Shown piece after piece: positions 1 through 7,284 of a stretch of 35,661 nt of DNA. The notes below the pieces were generated by a model. That model did no database searches and was not told where the DNA came from. It saw only the letters and a program-made list of their open reading frames with translations. Each line of letters starts with the position of its first letter. The first letter of the stretch is position 1. The translations under genes were made by a program, and so were the position numbers. The DNA comes from Candidatus Magasanikiibacteriota bacterium. GTDB lineage: Bacteria > Patescibacteriota > Patescibacteriia > Magasanikbacterales > UBA922. Where the stretch lies: assembly GCA_003518365.1 (NCBI GenBank), contig DOYU01000016.1, positions 1-35,661 on the forward strand, read 5' to 3'.

Positions 1-2
1 TA

Positions 3-479
3 AGAATCACGACAGAAGCAACCTTGAACACGGTTCCAAACGATACCCTCAATTTCATGCCAGCCGGACCACTGTATGACCCACAATACGGCGCATTGGT
101 AAAGACAGTCACTGATCCAAAAGTATATCTTTTGCTCAATGAGAAGAAATACTGGATCACTGATGAAGAGGTGTTTAATACACTCAAATACCAATGGACG
201 TGGATCGAAGACATTGATCAGCGCCTCCTGAATAAATATACCACAGCAGAAGAAATAACCGACAAGACAACGCATCCTCAATACACGCTTATCAAATACA
301 CAAACAACGCAAAAGTATACCGCCTCGAACCAAACCCAACAGATAACGCCCTCACGATAAAACGCCATATTGCGAACGAAGCTATCTTCAAAGCTCTCGG
401 CTTCCGCGATGACCGTATTGTCACGGTTTCTGATACTGAAGTGTATACTGATGGAGACGTGCTTGATACGGTGGAATAA
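3..479 (+). CDS. C-terminal part of a surface protein with KVYLLxNxKKYWI-type repeats (5' truncated)
   Basis: The reading frame is open to the left edge (residues RITTEAT precede the first possible TTG start at 24), so this is the 3' end of a longer gene. Two diverged copies of a roughly 45-residue unit are visible: one around VTDPKVYLLLNEKKYWITDE and one around TNNAKVYRLEP. Both have the pattern 'value - VY - short turn - (R/K)(Y/H)(W/I)I - E/D - F - LG(F/Y)'. I know this unit from many Patescibacteria envelope proteins; its function is undescribed. No membrane segment or catalytic motif is visible in the part seen. A hairpin terminator follows within 60 bases, so this gene ends its transcription unit. 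Confidence 0.7.
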   Translation, partial: RITTEATLNTVPNDTLNFMPAGPLYDPQYGALVKTVTDPKVYLLLNEKKYWITDEEVFNTLKYQWTWIEDIDQRLLNKYTTAEEITDKTTHPQYTLIKYTNNAKVYRLEPNPTDNALTIKRHIANEAIFKALGFRDDRIVTVSDTEVYTDGDVLDTVE

Positions 480-510
480 CACGAATCACGTAACACATAA
501 CAATCTTACT

Positions 511-540
511 AAGCCGTTCACTGCAGTGTGAGCGGCTTTT
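511..540 (+). terminator. Rho-independent terminator of the first gene
   Basis: AAGCCGTTCAC and GTGAGCGGCTT form a stem with one G-U-type mismatch, followed by a short T run (TTTT). It lies 31 bases after the stop codon at 479. Confidence 0.7.
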
Positions 541-630
541 GCGTTGTGCGAGGAAACGCATCGAGACACTCACATTTTCTGGGGTGACATTCTGCTTATA
601 CCTTTCCCCTATACTGTTTACCAAACGCCA

Positions 631-660
631 TTTACCGTTTGCCAACGCCCATGCTATACT
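631..660 (+). promoter_or_regulatory. Probable promoter of the 688-2295 gene pair
   Basis: An extended -10 (TG-C-TATACT, 652-660) lies 18 bases downstream of a weak -35 (TTTACC, 631-636). It sits 27 bases before the ATG at 688. A second TATACT occurs at 610-615 without a clear -35. Confidence 0.45.
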
Positions 661-687
661 ATACGCATCATATTAATTTCATCAGTT

Positions 688-849
688 ATGTCTGACAAAA
701 TGCTTCGTCACGTCATATCGTTTCTCGGTATGCTTGCGTTTGTCATTACCTACTGGGCTGGCTATATCACAGGAGCAAGAGGTTGGTGGGCCGTTGGGCT
801 TCTCTCTTTTTTGACCTATGCGGTCATTTATAAACTTGTAGAAGCCTAA
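688..849 (+). CDS. Small two-helix membrane protein, 53 residues
   Basis: Starting at the ATG at 688 gives MSDKMLRHVIS..., with two hydrophobic segments (about residues 8-25 and 33-49) joined by a short GARGWW turn. The longer open frame reaching back to 544 runs through the terminator and promoter region and has no protein-like character, so I rejected that start. No Shine-Dalgarno sequence is visible. The stop codon is 6 bases from the next ATG (856), implying co-transcription and perhaps a joint role with the membrane-anchored protein that follows. I do not recognise the family. Confidence 0.6.
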   Translation: MSDKMLRHVISFLGMLAFVITYWAGYITGARGWWAVGLLSFLTYAVIYKLVEA

Positions 850-855
850 TTTTTT

Positions 856-2295
856 ATGGACGTTTTTGGCTTGTTCACACTGAATGTAAATAGTGTTGTT
901 CCCTTTTTTCAACAGACAAGTTCCACTGAGCTTGTATTTCTTGGGATTGGCTTGGTTGGATGGTTGCCATTGATTTATTTATTGTTGTTTGCTGGTCTTT
1001 CTTTTTATAAAGATTATAGAGAGGATAAGTTTACGGCAAATTGGGAATGGGTTGTATTAGCAATTGATATTCCACAGCTCAATATTCAGACGCCGATGGC
1101 CGTAGAACAATTGTTTTCTCACCTTGCTGGTGCGTATGATCCTCCAGGTATCAGAGATGTTTTTTATAAGGGACATAAACAGCGTTGGTTTAGTTTTGAA
1201 ATTATTAGTATTGAAGGATATATTCAATTTATTATTCGTACAGAAAAGGCGTTGCGTGATTTAGTTGAGGCTTCTGTATATGCTCAGTATCCTCAAGCAG
1301 AGATTACCGAAGTAGAAGATTATGTAACAAATATCCCTGATGCGTATCCCAATCAGACGCATGATATTTGGGCTGGAGATTTTGTTACTGCTGAAAATGA
1401 TGCCCTACCACTTCGAAGCTATCGAGAATTTGAACATAATATTTCAAAAGATACGGTGCTCAAAGATCCAATGGGAACATTTTTAGAGAGTTTTAGTCGT
1501 ATTGGTATAGGAGAGCAAATGTGGTTTCAAATTTTAATCCAACCCATAGGGAATGGATGGAAAGAAGATGCTATTAAAAAAGTAAAAGAACTCATTGGTG
1601 AGAAAACAAGTGGCAAAAAAAGTATTTTTTCTGGATTGACCGATAATGCATTGACAAAAGAAATGAGTAATAGTCTAGGTGAAATTGTATCCCAACTCAC
1701 TGGGGGTGGTGGCGTTGGGGCTGGGGGAGAAGTGAGTAATAAAAAAGACGAAGAACCAAATAAAATGCGGTATATGACGCCCGGGCAGATGAAATTAGTT
1801 GAGGCTATTGAAACAAAAATTAATAAGATTGGATTTAAGACAAAAATGAGAGGAATCTATGCCGCAACAAAAACAAATTTTAATCCTGACAGGGGAGTCC
1901 ATGCGCTCATTGGTGCTATCAATCAGTTTAATATTCCAAGTGCAAATTCACTTGTTCCAAAGGTAACCACTTCTCAGCCCACACAAAAGCAATCACAGGC
2001 AAAAAAGGCTGAGCTGTTGAAGGCATTTAAGAAAAGAAAAATGAATGTTGGCGCTAATCCATTCGTATTGAATATTGAAGAATTGGCTACGGTGTGGCAC
2101 TTTCCAATGTCACACGTTGCAACGCCGATGCTTTCAAAAGCACAGCTCAAGACAGCCGAGCCTCCAAGTGGTCTTCCTATCGAGCGTGCGTTGCCTGTGG
2201 TTGAGTCATCGACAGAACAATCGCCAGGGAGAACCTATATTGATGATTCTGGGCAGATACATTATGTGGATGATCAAGAACAGCGGTTTGGATGA
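856..2295 (+). CDS. Membrane-anchored conserved Patescibacteria protein of unknown function (DUF8128-like)
   Basis: The protein has 479 residues. A hydrophobic segment lies at about 28-50 (LVFLGIGLVGWLPLIYLLLF), followed by a soluble domain with the stretch WFSFEIISIEGYIQFIIRT and then YPQAEITEVEDY. I have seen this block in Patescibacteria proteins next to, or fused with, VirD4/HerA-like secretion ATPases, and it is probably the domain catalogued as DUF8128; that link is from memory. A Gly-rich linker (about 288-298) separates it from a C-terminal part with GIYAATKTNFNPDRGVHALI and FVLNIEELATVWHFP, again like the N-terminal portion of such transfer-ATPase proteins. No Walker motif is present, so this is not the ATPase itself. 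No Shine-Dalgarno sequence precedes the ATG. Confidence 0.7.
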   Translation: MDVFGLFTLNVNSVVPFFQQTSSTELVFLGIGLVGWLPLIYLLLFAGLSFYKDYREDKFTANWEWVVLAIDIPQLNIQTPMAVEQLFSHLAGAYDPPGIRDVFYKGHKQRWFSFEIISIEGYIQFIIRTEKALRDLVEASVYAQYPQAEITEVEDYVTNIPDAYPNQTHDIWAGDFVTAENDALPLRSYREFEHNISKDTVLKDPMGTFLESFSRIGIGEQMWFQILIQPIGNGWKEDAIKKVKELIGEKTSGKKSIFSGLTDNALTKEMSNSLGEIVSQLTGGGGVGAGGEVSNKKDEEPNKMRYMTPGQMKLVEAIETKINKIGFKTKMRGIYAATKTNFNPDRGVHALIGAINQFNIPSANSLVPKVTTSQPTQKQSQAKKAELLKAFKKRKMNVGANPFVLNIEELATVWHFPMSHVATPMLSKAQLKTAEPPSGLPIERALPVVESSTEQSPGRTYIDDSGQIHYVDDQEQRFG

Positions 2296-2333
2296 TGGGC
2301 AAGAAACAAACGTACTGCGATGAATTGGTGTAT

Positions 2334-2365
2334 TCCAACGAAAGATTGGACGTTTTTTATTTTTT
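2334..2365 (+). terminator. Weak terminator between convergent genes
   Basis: TCCAA (2334-2338) pairs with TTGGA (2346-2350), followed by CGTTTTTTATTTTTT. The stem is short but the T tract is long. It lies 38 bases after the stop at 2295 and ends where the convergent MazG-like gene stops. Confidence 0.4.
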
Positions 2366-2675
2366 ATATTTCGGCTTCTTCCTTTCTCGTGAGTACACCA
2401 TCAATCATTTCATACTTTCGTTTTGCATTTTTTTCTATTTTTTTTACCAGTTCATCTTCGAGATCTACGTGTAGAATTGTCGCAAGTCCGAGGAGATATA
2501 TCATTACATCTGCCAATTCCTCGCCAATGTCAGGAAGCTTTTTTCTGTATGCATGAAATGCTTCAGCAAGTTCACCATAGGTGTACGAAAATTCAAGCGG
2601 GACATCGGTCGTGTTGAATCCGTGTTTGACTTTATTTTCCCAAACAGCTTGTTGCAATTCTTTAAGATTTGTCAT
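2364..2675 (-). CDS. MazG-like nucleotide pyrophosphohydrolase
   Basis: The 103-residue length is typical of single-domain MazG-like all-alpha NTP pyrophosphatases, which hydrolyse (d)NTPs to monophosphates and pyrophosphate. The metal-binding pattern is visible: GELAEAFHAY (ELxEA helix) followed by DIGEELADVMIYLLGLA (the EExxD helix). The ATG overlaps the stop of the upstream transporter gene by four bases (ATGA), so it is translationally coupled as the last gene of the riboswitch-controlled operon. Why a house-cleaning hydrolase sits in a B12-type operon is not clear; it may act on a nucleotide released during corrinoid remodelling, or simply be a passenger. Confidence 0.8.
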   Translation of the reverse strand: MTNLKELQQAVWENKVKHGFNTTDVPLEFSYTYGELAEAFHAYRKKLPDIGEELADVMIYLLGLATILHVDLEDELVKKIEKNAKRKYEMIDGVLTRKEEAEI

Positions 2676-3268
2676 ACCACTTTTTTTGCGACCAATGTTG
2701 TGTTATACAGCATGATTGCTTCCATACTTCCAACAATCACCCCTGTGTAGAAGAGATCTCCGAGGAGTGTATTTTTGAAAAAGGGGATTCCCATGAGATA
2801 GCTTTGCATGAGGCCTGCAAAGGAATGTGTGTACATCGTCCCAAATGCCCAGACTGCGCCATTGGTAATGAGGAAGAAGAGGACTGATCCAAGCAATGTT
2901 CCTATCAACACATTTCCAAATGTTTTGTGTTGCTTCACAAGTATTCCGATACCGACTACGAGCAAGAAACTTGTATACACAGCTGCCATCATTTTCCAGC
3001 TATAAAATCCGACAAAGATGTCACTCACAAGCATGGCTGCCATTGGGAGGATGAAGGCCATTTTTTTTGACAGATAAAGCCCACCAAACAGCGCAATCGC
3101 TGTAATCGGCGCAAAATTTGCAGGATGAGGAAAAATTCTTGAAATTACACCTAGCAAGATCAATAGGATGGCTATTACCGTTATATTGCTAGAAAAGATT
3201 TGTTTATTGTTTATTGTTAGTTGTCCCGCAAAGCGGGATCCCGCTTTGCGGGATTTATTGCGATTCAT
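2672..3268 (-). CDS. DUF6580-type multi-pass membrane protein, putative uptake component
   Basis: From the ATG at 3268 the protein is 198 residues with about five or six hydrophobic segments. The block ISRIFPHPANFAPITAIALFGG, then LPMAAMLVSDIFVGFY and a C-terminal FYTGVIVGSMEAIML, match what I know as the DUF6580 family of putative transport proteins. These resemble the substrate-binding S components of ECF transporters. Within a cobalamin-riboswitch operon with three DUF4430 proteins, a corrinoid is the obvious substrate, but this is inference. No ECF ATPase or EcfT is in the window. The first ~22 residues are largely encoded by a palindromic repeat (3224-3253), so the true start may be downstream (for instance a TTG in the first helix). 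The gene overlaps the preceding one by 14 bases. Confidence 0.7.
   Translation of the reverse strand: MNRNKSRKAGSRFAGQLTINNKQIFSSNITVIAILLILLGVISRIFPHPANFAPITAIALFGGLYLSKKMAFILPMAAMLVSDIFVGFYSWKMMAAVYTSFLLVVGIGILVKQHKTFGNVLIGTLLGSVLFFLITNGAVWAFGTMYTHSFAGLMQSYLMGIPFFKNTLLGDLFYTGVIVGSMEAIMLYNTTLVAKKVV
3224..3253. repeat. Perfect 30-bp double palindrome (REP-like)
   Basis: TCCCGCAAAGCGGGA is followed directly by its reverse complement TCCCGCTTTGCGGGA. Each 15-mer is itself a hairpin (TCCCGC-AAA-GCGGGA), so the element can fold as one long cruciform or two small hairpins. It lies just inside the start of the DUF6580 gene and next to the stop codon of the lipoprotein gene. Confidence 0.9.
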
Positions 3269-3632
3269 ATTTCCATTCAATAGTATCTGAGGCACGGACA
3301 GGCATGTGCTCGAGTTGAGTAAGAGGAGTGAGCGTGTTGTTGATATACAGATGCCAGGTTTTTGACTTTGTGGCAATGACATTATTGAAGCTCGTGAGTA
3401 CTACTTCCTCGCCGCGTGGTTGCGCTACAGATTGGATGCCTACGGCGTGGAGTAGCTCATCCATCATGACTTCTTCTTGCTGCAACGCAGCGACACGGGT
3501 ATCGCGTTGGTCTACTGCGGTCACTATATTGACGCTGTATGTATACGATACCTCAGCGGCCGGTTTGGAACAGCCAGCTCCCATGAAGGTCAGGATAAGC
3601 AGTGTTAGTGTGAGTAGGCGAGGAACTCGCAT
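3255..3632 (-). CDS. DUF4430-domain lipoprotein (transcobalamin-like beta domain)
   Basis: The start at 3632 gives a clear lipoprotein signal: MRVPRLLTLTLLILTFMGAGC with the lipobox GAGC. The open frame reaching back to 3686 overlaps the promoter region and is less likely. The mature part is about 100 residues and ends TWHLYINNTLTPLTQLEHMP, then DTIEWKYES. This is the end of a DUF4430 domain, the fold of the C-terminal half of intrinsic factor and transcobalamin. It is predicted to be anchored outside the membrane and to present ligand to the adjacent DUF6580 protein. It has its own promoter (3658-3686) in addition to read-through from the riboswitch promoter. Confidence 0.8.
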   Translation of the reverse strand: MRVPRLLTLTLLILTFMGAGCSKPAAEVSYTYSVNIVTAVDQRDTRVAALQQEEVMMDELLHAVGIQSVAQPRGEEVVLTSFNNVIATKSKTWHLYINNTLTPLTQLEHMPVRASDTIEWKYESQ

Positions 3633-3657
3633 AGCGTACAGGTTAAAAAGTACAGGT

Positions 3658-3686
3658 ATTATACCAGCGTCCGGAGGAATCGCCAA
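3658..3686 (-). promoter_or_regulatory. Internal promoter for the lipoprotein-DUF6580-MazG part of the operon
   Basis: On the minus strand TTGGCG (3686-3681) and TATAAT (3663-3658) are separated by 17 bases. The -10 is consensus and overlaps the stop codon of the 907-residue gene. The ATG at 3632 follows after about 25 bases. Confidence 0.6.
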
Positions 3687-6382
3687 CCGAGGAGCAGCCC
3701 AAGGAAAATCGTCGCGCCAAAAGCGTAGTGGACAGGCTTTGCACCATTTTTTTCTGGAGCATTTGCGTCAGCTGTCGCAGTCGTTTCTTCTGAGACCAAT
3801 TGCTCTACACTTTCTGCAGTGTTTTCAGATGCTTGTTCCGCTGATTCTTCTGGTGAAGCAGTCTCACTTGTAATTTTTACTCCGGCTACTTCTGGCTCAA
3901 GTGTTTGTTCGACTATGCCCCCGCCAATCGCATAGAGCGTTGCTTCCTGAGACTCATAAGAGATCGGAAGAATCGTCACTTCGGAAGTATTCTCAGATGG
4001 TGTTTCATCGGTCAATGCTTCTGTTGAAGTGGCTGTTTCTTGTGTTGTTGTGTTTGGGGTAGATGTCGCTGAGTTTTCTGTCGTCGTGTTTCCACCACCT
4101 GATGAAGGAGGAACAGATTGAGGAATAGAAAATGATGAAAGCAGTGAGTACCATGGTTTTTCGAGAAGTGCTGGGACTGCCCATGCGCTGGTCCAGAGTC
4201 GGAGCGTATTGGTCGTTTCTCCAATTCCTCCGTCAGCTACTTGATTTGCTTGTATGTAATCAATTGGAGAGAGATTATTTTTTTTGAGAATGCTGATATC
4301 AACCCCATTTGCCGTGAGTCCTTGCATGATCCACGGCGTTGCATAGATGTCACCAAAGCCACCGTCATTTTGTTGTCCACTAAGTAAGAAGTTTTTTGCT
4401 TTTGCTATTGCATCAGTCACACCATTGATATTTGTAAGTTCTGGAAGTATTTGCAGAGCTGTCCCAGTCAGATCTTTGCTTTCAAATGAACCGTCAGCGT
4501 GTTGTTGACTTAGGATATACTTTGTAGAACTCACAATCATTGGGTCAATATGTGTATACCCTGCGTGAAGAAGAGGCATGAGTGCAAAGATGTCATCATT
4601 GATGATGCCATCAATACCAAACTGCGTGCCGTCAAATCCATCTAGAATTTTTTGAATATAATTCGTGTTTGTCCCAACGTATGGATCGATGCCATAACTC
4701 ATGAGTACCATTGCTCGCTTTGCATACGACGCCGTGTCATTAAATCCATCCCGTGGATCTGGATCTGTGAGCAGATATGCTTTCAGCGTATCTTTTCCTG
4801 CTGCAGGACCTGTATATGCATTGTACGCAAATGCAGTCCAATCGCTAAAGGATATACTTGATCCAAAGGAGCCATCTTCGTTTTGACTTGCATCGAGGAA
4901 AGTGATGATGTTTTTGACAACAGTATCAACGTCGCTCGTTGAATTACTGCCACAACTGCCACATCCTCCACCACCGCTGCCGCCTGATGGGGCGTGGTCT
5001 TCTTGTACCTCTTCGTAAACTGGCAATTCTACTTTTGCACTGTTTTGTGGATAATCCTCGCTCCCACTGTAAATGTAGGCAATCGTTGTTGTAGCGACCG
5101 CAGGGGTGAAAATAATTGAACCCTGTCCATCTGTCTCGTAGAGATCTCCATTTATAGACATAGTCGTCGTAGTTGTTGGGCCCCAAGTTGTACTTGATGG
5201 ATCGTATTCTTCGGCAGTAAAGACAATATCATTTCCTACAATTGTTGATGTCGCATTGGTAGAGATTCTCCATGGCCAGACACTATAAAATACTTCTAGT
5301 GAATCTCCATCATTCAATATTTTATCGTTTATTCCTGAATATTCATCCATTTGGTTTACCGTGTATACCCAGCCATCAAAACCACTCGCAGTATGACCGT
5401 CAATACTAGAAATATAGTATGTCCAGCTATTTATTATTTCAACATCAATATTGTTTAGACGTAGAGCGTTTGTTAGAACTCCGAGTGCTGTCGTTGTAGT
5501 ACTTTCAACTACATTTCCAGCAGTATCTGCAAAATACGTACTTGTTGTGTAGATCGTTTCATTGAGGAGTAAATCGTTTATATATCTTACTGTGACGTGA
5601 TTTTCAATGCCGTGCTCTTGAGGTGCTGTCGTGACTTCAATTGTTTGCTTTGGCCAATAGTCATCGGGAATCGTCACATCAAATGTTCCAATTTGTGAAA
5701 GTGGAAGGAGCGCGCTGCCACTGTCATTTGTGATAGCGGATGCATATATCTGTGGTGGGTAATTGGACCAATCAGAAAGAAGAGGTTCTGTAAGAAGAAC
5801 TGTCGCATTCTGTTTTGGATTCCATGCGTCAGATGAAAAATCATATTCTTCGAATGTAACAGTCGCATCAGCGCCAACATCGTACGTATCCGTGTCTGTT
5901 GATATTGTGTATCTGTCTCCAAAATAAAAGAATACGTGTTCGCCACCAGAAAGCATTGCATCATCAATCGCATCAAATGGGTATGTACCATTTACAACAT
6001 ATTTCCAATTCCAACATGCACTATCTGCAGATTGTATTGTCATGCAATTAATAATAAAAGAATCCCGTGAAGGGTAATAAGAAATATCGGAAATACTAAA
6101 ATCCTCACTTAATGCATCAGCTGTAAGTATTAATGACAAAACCGTAGAACCTTCTGTGCTGGTCGATGCGAGTTCACCCGTAGTGACATTTGTATATGAG
6201 AATGTCGTACTTGTTGGTATGGTAACCTCGTCGTCAAATACAACTGCAGCTTGATTTCGTATTGTGAGGTGTGATGTCGTTCCAGTCGCCAAGGTGCTTA
6301 TCGTATCAGCATATACTGCCGATACCCCTACGAGTGAAAAGAAAACAGTGAGAAAAATGGTGCTATATATCTTCTGCTTCAT
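3659..6382 (-). CDS. Surface-anchored transcobalamin-like protein: two DUF4430 domains plus alpha-toroid
   Basis: The protein has 907 residues. A signal peptide covers about 1-25 (cut near VYADT). A first DUF4430-type domain lies at about 77-150 (WNWKYVVNGTYPFDAIDD) and a second at about 269-364 (SGFDGWVYTVNQMDEYSG, GDSLEVFYS). An Ig-like stretch follows, then a GGSGGGGCGSCGS linker near 471. An alpha/alpha-toroid region runs from about 486 to 742 with repeats of the prenyltransferase/squalene-cyclase type (SQNEDGSFG, SQQHADGSFES, GQQNDGGFGD, NQVADGGIGE). A Thr/Ser/Glu-rich stalk follows, then a C-terminal membrane helix (about 885-903) with Arg behind it. An alpha-toroid plus this beta domain is the architecture of human transcobalamin and intrinsic factor, here in reversed order. 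It is predicted to capture corrinoid at the cell surface. It overlaps the upstream gene by 20 bases and lies under the cobalamin riboswitch. Confidence 0.85.
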   Translation of the reverse strand: MKQKIYSTIFLTVFFSLVGVSAVYADTISTLATGTTSHLTIRNQAAVVFDDEVTIPTSTTFSYTNVTTGELASTSTEGSTVLSLILTADALSEDFSISDISYYPSRDSFIINCMTIQSADSACWNWKYVVNGTYPFDAIDDAMLSGGEHVFFYFGDRYTISTDTDTYDVGADATVTFEEYDFSSDAWNPKQNATVLLTEPLLSDWSNYPPQIYASAITNDSGSALLPLSQIGTFDVTIPDDYWPKQTIEVTTAPQEHGIENHVTVRYINDLLLNETIYTTSTYFADTAGNVVESTTTTALGVLTNALRLNNIDVEIINSWTYYISSIDGHTASGFDGWVYTVNQMDEYSGINDKILNDGDSLEVFYSVWPWRISTNATSTIVGNDIVFTAEEYDPSSTTWGPTTTTTMSINGDLYETDGQGSIIFTPAVATTTIAYIYSGSEDYPQNSAKVELPVYEEVQEDHAPSGGSGGGGCGSCGSNSTSDVDTVVKNIITFLDASQNEDGSFGSSISFSDWTAFAYNAYTGPAAGKDTLKAYLLTDPDPRDGFNDTASYAKRAMVLMSYGIDPYVGTNTNYIQKILDGFDGTQFGIDGIINDDIFALMPLLHAGYTHIDPMIVSSTKYILSQQHADGSFESKDLTGTALQILPELTNINGVTDAIAKAKNFLLSGQQNDGGFGDIYATPWIMQGLTANGVDISILKKNNLSPIDYIQANQVADGGIGETTNTLRLWTSAWAVPALLEKPWYSLLSSFSIPQSVPPSSGGGNTTTENSATSTPNTTTQETATSTEALTDETPSENTSEVTILPISYESQEATLYAIGGGIVEQTLEPEVAGVKITSETASPEESAEQASENTAESVEQLVSEETTATADANAPEKNGAKPVHYAFGATIFLGLLLGWRFLRTLV

Positions 6383-6995
6383 AGTGCCATGTGATTATGT
6401 CATCTTGAGTAAGAATGTAGTTTGAGATGCCGATCTGTGCCTTTTTGCCATTGATATAGTAGATCCAAAACATGTGTTTTTTATAATCGACGCTGATGCC
6501 GCCAATAGACTGTATGAATGCTCCGAGAGAGCCATGATTTTCTGCAGAGAACGATAATCCTTTTTCTTTGAGTGCGTTCATCAGATCAAACGCATTTGAA
6601 CCTGGTGGCAGATCTGTCGTTGCTTCAAAATCGATGTCTGGGATGTGGAGTATTGCTTTTATTGTTTCTTTTTCTGAAGTATCTCCCTCTGTGGGTAACA
6701 TTTCAGCTTGTTCAGAGGAGGACGTACTGCTTTCCGTGTTTGTCTCAGACGAACTTGCGTTCGTCATTCCACTCGATATTTGTGTATTTGATTTTTGAGA
6801 AGGAGTGACGAACGCAAGTTCGTTATCGATGCTGGCAGTTTTTTCTATTGGGCTATCTATGCCTTGCTCAGAAGTGAGTATTTCCTCTTGAATAGATGTT
6901 GGTATCTGACTTCGGGAATAGAAGTATACTGTGCTTCCCAAAGAAATCAGGAAAAGAGAAAGGACGATAATATTTTTTTTCAAAAAGTTTTTCAT
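6363..6995 (-). CDS. Membrane-anchored DUF4430 protein, first gene of the riboswitch operon
   Basis: Using the ATG at 6995 (MKNFLKKNIIVLSLF) gives 210 residues; the frame extends to 7034, but that N-terminus lies before the natural signal anchor. An uncleaved signal anchor occupies about 7-25. A Ser/Thr/Glu-rich spacer follows to about 110, then a full DUF4430 domain: ILHIPDIDFEATTDLPPGSN, AFDLMNALKEKGLSF, then GGISVDYKKHMFWIYYINGK and IGISNYILTQDDIITWHYE. No lipobox is present. With the two following DUF4430 proteins this makes three separate ligand-binding modules in one operon: an anchored one, a large surface one and a lipoprotein. Expression should be low when cobalamin is bound to the leader. 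Confidence 0.85.
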   Translation of the reverse strand: MKNFLKKNIIVLSLFLISLGSTVYFYSRSQIPTSIQEEILTSEQGIDSPIEKTASIDNELAFVTPSQKSNTQISSGMTNASSSETNTESSTSSSEQAEMLPTEGDTSEKETIKAILHIPDIDFEATTDLPPGSNAFDLMNALKEKGLSFSAENHGSLGAFIQSIGGISVDYKKHMFWIYYINGKKAQIGISNYILTQDDIITWHYEAEDI

Positions 6996-7039
6996 AAAAT
7001 ATTCTGTGTAATCTTTTGTATTCAGTGAAATCAATATAC

Positions 7040-7066
7040 AAAAAAATCTTTCCTGAGCAGAAAGAT
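7040..7066 (-). terminator. Attenuator terminator of the cobalamin riboswitch
   Basis: On the minus strand ATCTTTC-TGCTCAG-GAAAGAT is a 7-bp stem with a 7-base loop, followed by a run of T. The CTGCTC spanning stem and loop can pair with GAGCAG about 45 bases upstream (7106-7101), giving a competing antiterminator-type structure. The first ORF begins about 45 bases downstream. Confidence 0.75.
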
Positions 7067-7109
7067 ATAAAGAGATAAAGAAGATGAACTTCTTTTATTC
7101 CTGCTCGGG

Positions 7110-7225
7110 ATACACATTGCTATGAAGATCGGACTTGTCCATAAACCTTATTGGTTTATGGCGTTACCGTTGCGGCACAGTGGAGGGATCAAACCTCACT
7201 TCCACATAGTACGTGGTAAATTGTA
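7110..7225 (-). promoter_or_regulatory. Cobalamin riboswitch aptamer
   Basis: Read on the minus strand, the leader has a CCAC-loop-GTGG hairpin (7216-7202), then GGAAGTGAGGTTTGATCC, CTCCACTG and the diagnostic block TGCCGCAACGGTAAC (7177-7163). A hairpin follows (ATAAACC-AATA-AGGTTTAT, 7159-7141), then CAAGTCCGATCTTCATAGC (7138-7120). These correspond to the conserved GGGAA..GGTG..ATCC, the GCCNGCAACNGTAA core and the AAGTCCGA..ACC..GC 3' block of B12-binding leaders. It sits between its own promoter and an intrinsic terminator, upstream of the DUF4430 operon. The exact ends are uncertain by about 10 bases. Confidence 0.85.
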
Positions 7226-7231
7226 TGGCTG

Positions 7232-7260
7232 TATTATGGCAGCTTTTGGATGTGTGTCAA
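7232..7260 (-). promoter_or_regulatory. Promoter of the riboswitch-controlled operon
   Basis: A consensus -35 TTGACA (7260-7255, minus strand) is followed after 16-17 bases by CATAAT/ATAATA (7238-7232). Transcription would begin near 7225, right at the 5' side of the aptamer. Confidence 0.7.
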
Positions 7261-7284
7261 GAAATGAGGTGTGTATGGTGTGGA

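Noticed and set aside
2292..2750. Short plus-strand frames opposite the MazG-like gene
   Set aside because: Phe-rich antisense shadows with no start signal; the MazG-like frame on the minus strand has the family motif.
4012..5186. Minus-strand alternative frames inside the 907-residue gene
   Set aside because: Same strand, different frame, no initiation signals; low-complexity His/Gln/Trp-rich products.
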